A DNA stretch of 16,757 nt from an uncultured Rhodospirillales bacterium (lineage in GTDB: Bacteria > Pseudomonadota > Alphaproteobacteria > Rhodospirillales > 2-02-FULL-58-16). Shown piece after piece: positions 14,806-16,757 of the stretch (the first letter of the stretch is position 1; the number at the start of each line of letters is the position of its first letter). A program made the position numbers and the translations under genes. The notes below the pieces were generated by a model. It ran no database searches. It was given only the letters and a program-made list of their open reading frames with translations, and had not been told where the DNA came from. Location: NCBI GenBank assembly GCA_913053795.1, contig CAJXGZ010000018.1:1-16757 (forward strand), given 5' to 3'.

Positions 14806-16599
14806 CTAAAGCTTGTCCACCTTCTCGTTAATAAAAAGCTCGCCCGGCTCAAGCAGTCCGGGAAGGGTCTGAGCCTTGTCGTAATCGCCCACGGACAGGT
14901 TGGAAGCGCCCTTGTCCGGATCGTCGACAAAGAAGTTGGCCCGCATCTCAAGATGCAGAGGGCCGCAGAAGTGCTGACAGAAGATGGCGTATTCGCCGGC
15001 GATGTCGGCCACGAACTCGGCCACCACGGTAACGCCGCGCGGCGCACTCAAGTTGGTCCTCAGACCGTAGGGTCCGTAGATCAGAAAGCCCATGGTGACG
15101 TCCGGGTTCTTGGTGATGCCGGAGGCCCGGTCGATATTGGTGACGAAGATGCGAACCTTGTCGCCCTTGTTGACCCTAATCATGCGCGGGATATAGCCGT
15201 AGCTGAACGCCTTGACGTGGATTTCCTTGACGCCGTTAACGGTGCGCACGCCAGGCTTCTCCTTGGACTTCGGCAGATAGTAGACCTTGGTGCGATTCCT
15301 GTGAGCGGGCGACAGCATCGGCGTCGAAGCGTCGATAAGGCCGCCCTTTTCCGCTTGGCCCATGTTCCAGCGCTTGATTTGATCGGCGAAGATGGACTTG
15401 GAGTTATGCGGCTCGCCGTCCACCGGGGTGATCTTCAAGGTCTTGCCGTAGCTCGGGCTGTTTTCCCTGGCGTCCCACATCTCGAAGTTAACCGGATAGA
15501 CAACGCCCGTCGGGGTGAACAGGCCGGTCGAGAATTTGTTGAGGGAAATGACATAGCTGTTGTCGGCGCTGATGGCGATATGGCCCGTACGATAGTGGGT
15601 CGGGATCTCGTCAATAACCTCAAGCGTCTTAAGATCGATCTTGACGTTGGAGTCGGCGACGAAGCAGCTCTCGTAAGCGTACTTCGAGGTCAAGCCCTTG
15701 GAGGAATCCTTTGCCGGATGGTAGGTGCCGCCGTTCTTGTCATAGACGTCCATAACCGAGTGAAGCGGACCGGCGCAGGTGGGGAACACCTTCTTAACGG
15801 CCAGCTTTTCAACATCGATCACGGTCATCGTCGCCGATAGCTTGTCGCTGACCAGAACCATGGTGCTCTCGGGGATCACGTCGGTCCCGTGGGGGTTCTT
15901 GCCAACCGGAATTTCCTTGATGAACTTGAACGGGTTGGTCGAGAAAACGCCAACCGTCGAGTGGTAGTAGTTGCCCGAGAAGATGTAACGGCCCTTCTTG
16001 TCGGCGTCCAGATAGTCCGGCGCGCTCGGAGCCGGACCCCAGTCGATGACCTGGGTCTTGCCGGAGGCGATGTCCATCTTGAACATTTTGCCGGTGTACT
16101 CGCCGGTGCCGTACATGTACTTGCCGTTCATGCCCAAGGTGATGTGATGGACGCCGAACGGGAACGGAATGGCGTAAATCTTCTCAATCATGCTGGTTTG
16201 CAGGTTGAGCTTGCAAACGGTGTTGGCGCCCTTGTCGTTGACGAACATGAATTTGCCGTCAGGCGAGAAGTTCTTGTTGCCGGCGTTGGTGCCGCTGAAG
16301 AAGTTCTCATGAAGGTCGACGCCGCAATCGATGTGGCGGTAGGTCCTCATGGAGGGAAGGCCCATCAGGCCGATCCTGCCGTCGAGACCGCCGGAGATGT
16401 ACAGAAGCATCGGATCCACGGTCGGCGAGTCGGTAGTCAAGCCCTTGGGATCGTACTGCAGCCAGTCACGCTTGTTGGCCAGCGGACCTTCCCGCGCATC
16501 ATTGTCTCCCGCCGCGTTCACCGGGGCGCCGGCGAACATGGCGAACAGCATCCCCGGAAGAAAACCAGCGAAAAAGAACTTGCTTAACTTTCCACGCAT
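14806..16599 (-). CDS. nosZ: Divergent nitrous-oxide reductase (NosZ)-like copper protein, Sec-exported
   Basis: 597 residues from the ATG at 16599, which has AGGGGG 9 bases upstream; the 36-residue extension to 16707 is less likely. The Sec signal (MRGKLSKFFFAGF..., to about 30) lacks a twin Arg, like clade II and unlike Tat-exported clade I NosZ. Residues about 55-430 form the NosZ-like beta-propeller. Matches to the CuZ ligands are His97 (DLHE), His151 (GVHH), His237 (NPHGTD), His280 (GPLHS), His340 (RTGH) and His398 (GEPHNS); Lys355 matches the conserved NosZ Lys (LNKFS). The seventh ligand, the second His of DxHH, is Glu98. Residues about 455-560 form a cupredoxin domain with the CuA loop CQHFCGPLHLEM (541-552: Cys541, Cys545, His549, Met552). 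The first CuA His of DxTHGF is Met503. It probably reduces N2O or a related substrate in the periplasm. The symbol marks the family only; activity is unproven. Confidence 0.82.
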   Translation of the reverse strand: MRGKLSKFFFAGFLPGMLFAMFAGAPVNAAGDNDAREGPLANKRDWLQYDPKGLTTDSPTVDPMLLYISGGLDGRIGLMGLPSMRTYRHIDCGVDLHENFFSGTNAGNKNFSPDGKFMFVNDKGANTVCKLNLQTSMIEKIYAIPFPFGVHHITLGMNGKYMYGTGEYTGKMFKMDIASGKTQVIDWGPAPSAPDYLDADKKGRYIFSGNYYHSTVGVFSTNPFKFIKEIPVGKNPHGTDVIPESTMVLVSDKLSATMTVIDVEKLAVKKVFPTCAGPLHSVMDVYDKNGGTYHPAKDSSKGLTSKYAYESCFVADSNVKIDLKTLEVIDEIPTHYRTGHIAISADNSYVISLNKFSTGLFTPTGVVYPVNFEMWDARENSPSYGKTLKITPVDGEPHNSKSIFADQIKRWNMGQAEKGGLIDASTPMLSPAHRNRTKVYYLPKSKEKPGVRTVNGVKEIHVKAFSYGYIPRMIRVNKGDKVRIFVTNIDRASGITKNPDVTMGFLIYGPYGLRTNLSAPRGVTVVAEFVADIAGEYAIFCQHFCGPLHLEMRANFFVDDPDKGASNLSVGDYDKAQTLPGLLEPGELFINEKVDKL

Positions 16600-16716
16600 G
16601 TCCTCAAACCCCCTTGAGTTCGTCATGAAATTAATAAAAAACCCAGCTATCAGCAAAAAACTAAAATACCGTGGAGATATTTGTGATTTTTTCGTAATTA
16701 CTTCCACGATTATTCA
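16600..16716 (-). promoter_or_regulatory. AT-rich leader / probable promoter region of the NosZ-like gene
   Basis: About 117 bp between an upstream terminator and the NosZ-like start, markedly more AT-rich than the surrounding coding DNA. It must hold the promoter of this gene. I see no clean -35/-10 pair and no FNR-type TTGAT-N4-ATCAA site. An AAGGGGG ribosome-binding site lies at 16609-16615. An interrupted inverted repeat is listed separately. Confidence 0.5.
16670..16708. repeat. Interrupted inverted repeat CGTGGA-N27-TCCACG upstream of the NosZ-like gene
   Basis: Perfect 6-bp arms (16670-16675 and 16703-16708) flank a 27-bp AT-rich spacer in the likely promoter region. It could be a paired operator half-site or chance; no regulator is encoded in the window. 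Confidence 0.35.
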
Positions 16717-16744
16717 TAAAAAAAACCGCTCTTTCCGCCGGTTT
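16717..16744 (-). terminator. Probable intrinsic terminator of an upstream minus-strand gene
   Basis: On the minus strand AAACCG and CGGTTT (16739-16744 and 16723-16728) can pair, with one further pair past a bulged G, closing a purine-rich loop. The run continues as eight T in a row. It suggests that a minus-strand gene beyond the right edge ends here and that the NosZ-like gene begins a new transcript. Confidence 0.6.
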
Positions 16745-16757
16745 AACTAATTTGTGA

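Noticed and set aside
16600..16707. 36-residue N-terminal extension of the NosZ-like protein
   Set aside because: It would place a hydrophobic stretch before the proper Sec signal and lies in AT-rich non-coding-looking DNA; the ATG at 16599 has a ribosome-binding site and starts a normal signal peptide.
16600..16757. FNR/NNR-type operator upstream of the NosZ-like gene
   Set aside because: No sequence close to TTGAT-N4-ATCAA is present; calling one would be forced.
1..16757. tRNA, rRNA, CRISPR array, insertion sequence or phage genes
   Set aside because: No tRNA-like cloverleaf, spaced repeat array, transposase or integrase was seen; the window is almost fully covered by metabolic and respiratory genes.

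Overview
The window (about 16.8 kb, GC-rich) looks like the genome of a Gram-negative, respiring bacterium. It has Sec signal peptides, a lipobox protein, several exported CXXCH cytochromes and quinol-oxidising b-type cytochromes. I cannot place the lineage. The b6-type cytochromes carrying a C-terminal haem c are not typical of classical proteobacterial bc1, so a deep-branching or little-cultured group is plausible, but this is inference only. At the left edge on the + strand is the 3' part of an alanine dehydrogenase gene (ald). Everything else lies on the minus strand and is read from right to left as one dense gene block with few gaps.

In transcription order the minus-strand block runs as follows. 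(1) A nitrous-oxide-reductase-like beta-propeller/cupredoxin protein (14806-16599), followed by a strong intrinsic terminator with a UUCG loop. (2) A lipoprotein, a split b6-type cytochrome (N-terminal subunit, then a C-terminal subunit with its own haem c), two tandem streptogramin-lyase-like beta-propeller proteins and a monohaem cytochrome c, ending in another hairpin. (3) A GldA/GldF/GldG-type ABC module plus a DUF4340 protein, with overlapping or nearly abutting genes, then a membrane-anchored LivJ-type binding protein. (4) A second, fused cytochrome b with a C-terminal haem c, a dihaem cytochrome c, a monohaem cytochrome c and two tiny membrane proteins of 32 and 66 residues.

The simplest reading is an electron-transfer locus. 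Quinol would be oxidised by the b-type cytochromes, electrons would pass through exported c-type cytochromes, and the periplasmic copper reductase would be the end point. The reductase keeps most of the NosZ landmarks: six of the seven CuZ histidines, the NosZ lysine, and the C-x3-C-x3-H-x2-M CuA loop. It departs at two ligand positions: the second His of the DxHH motif is Glu, and the first CuA His is Met. The usual helpers (NosD, NosL, NosB, NosR and a Rieske protein) are not in the window. A Gld-type ABC module and two Vgb-like propellers occupy the place where NosDFY would be expected. This fits a divergent, non-clade-I/II nitrous-oxide reductase system, possibly the lactonase-type group reported recently, or a related copper reductase with another substrate.
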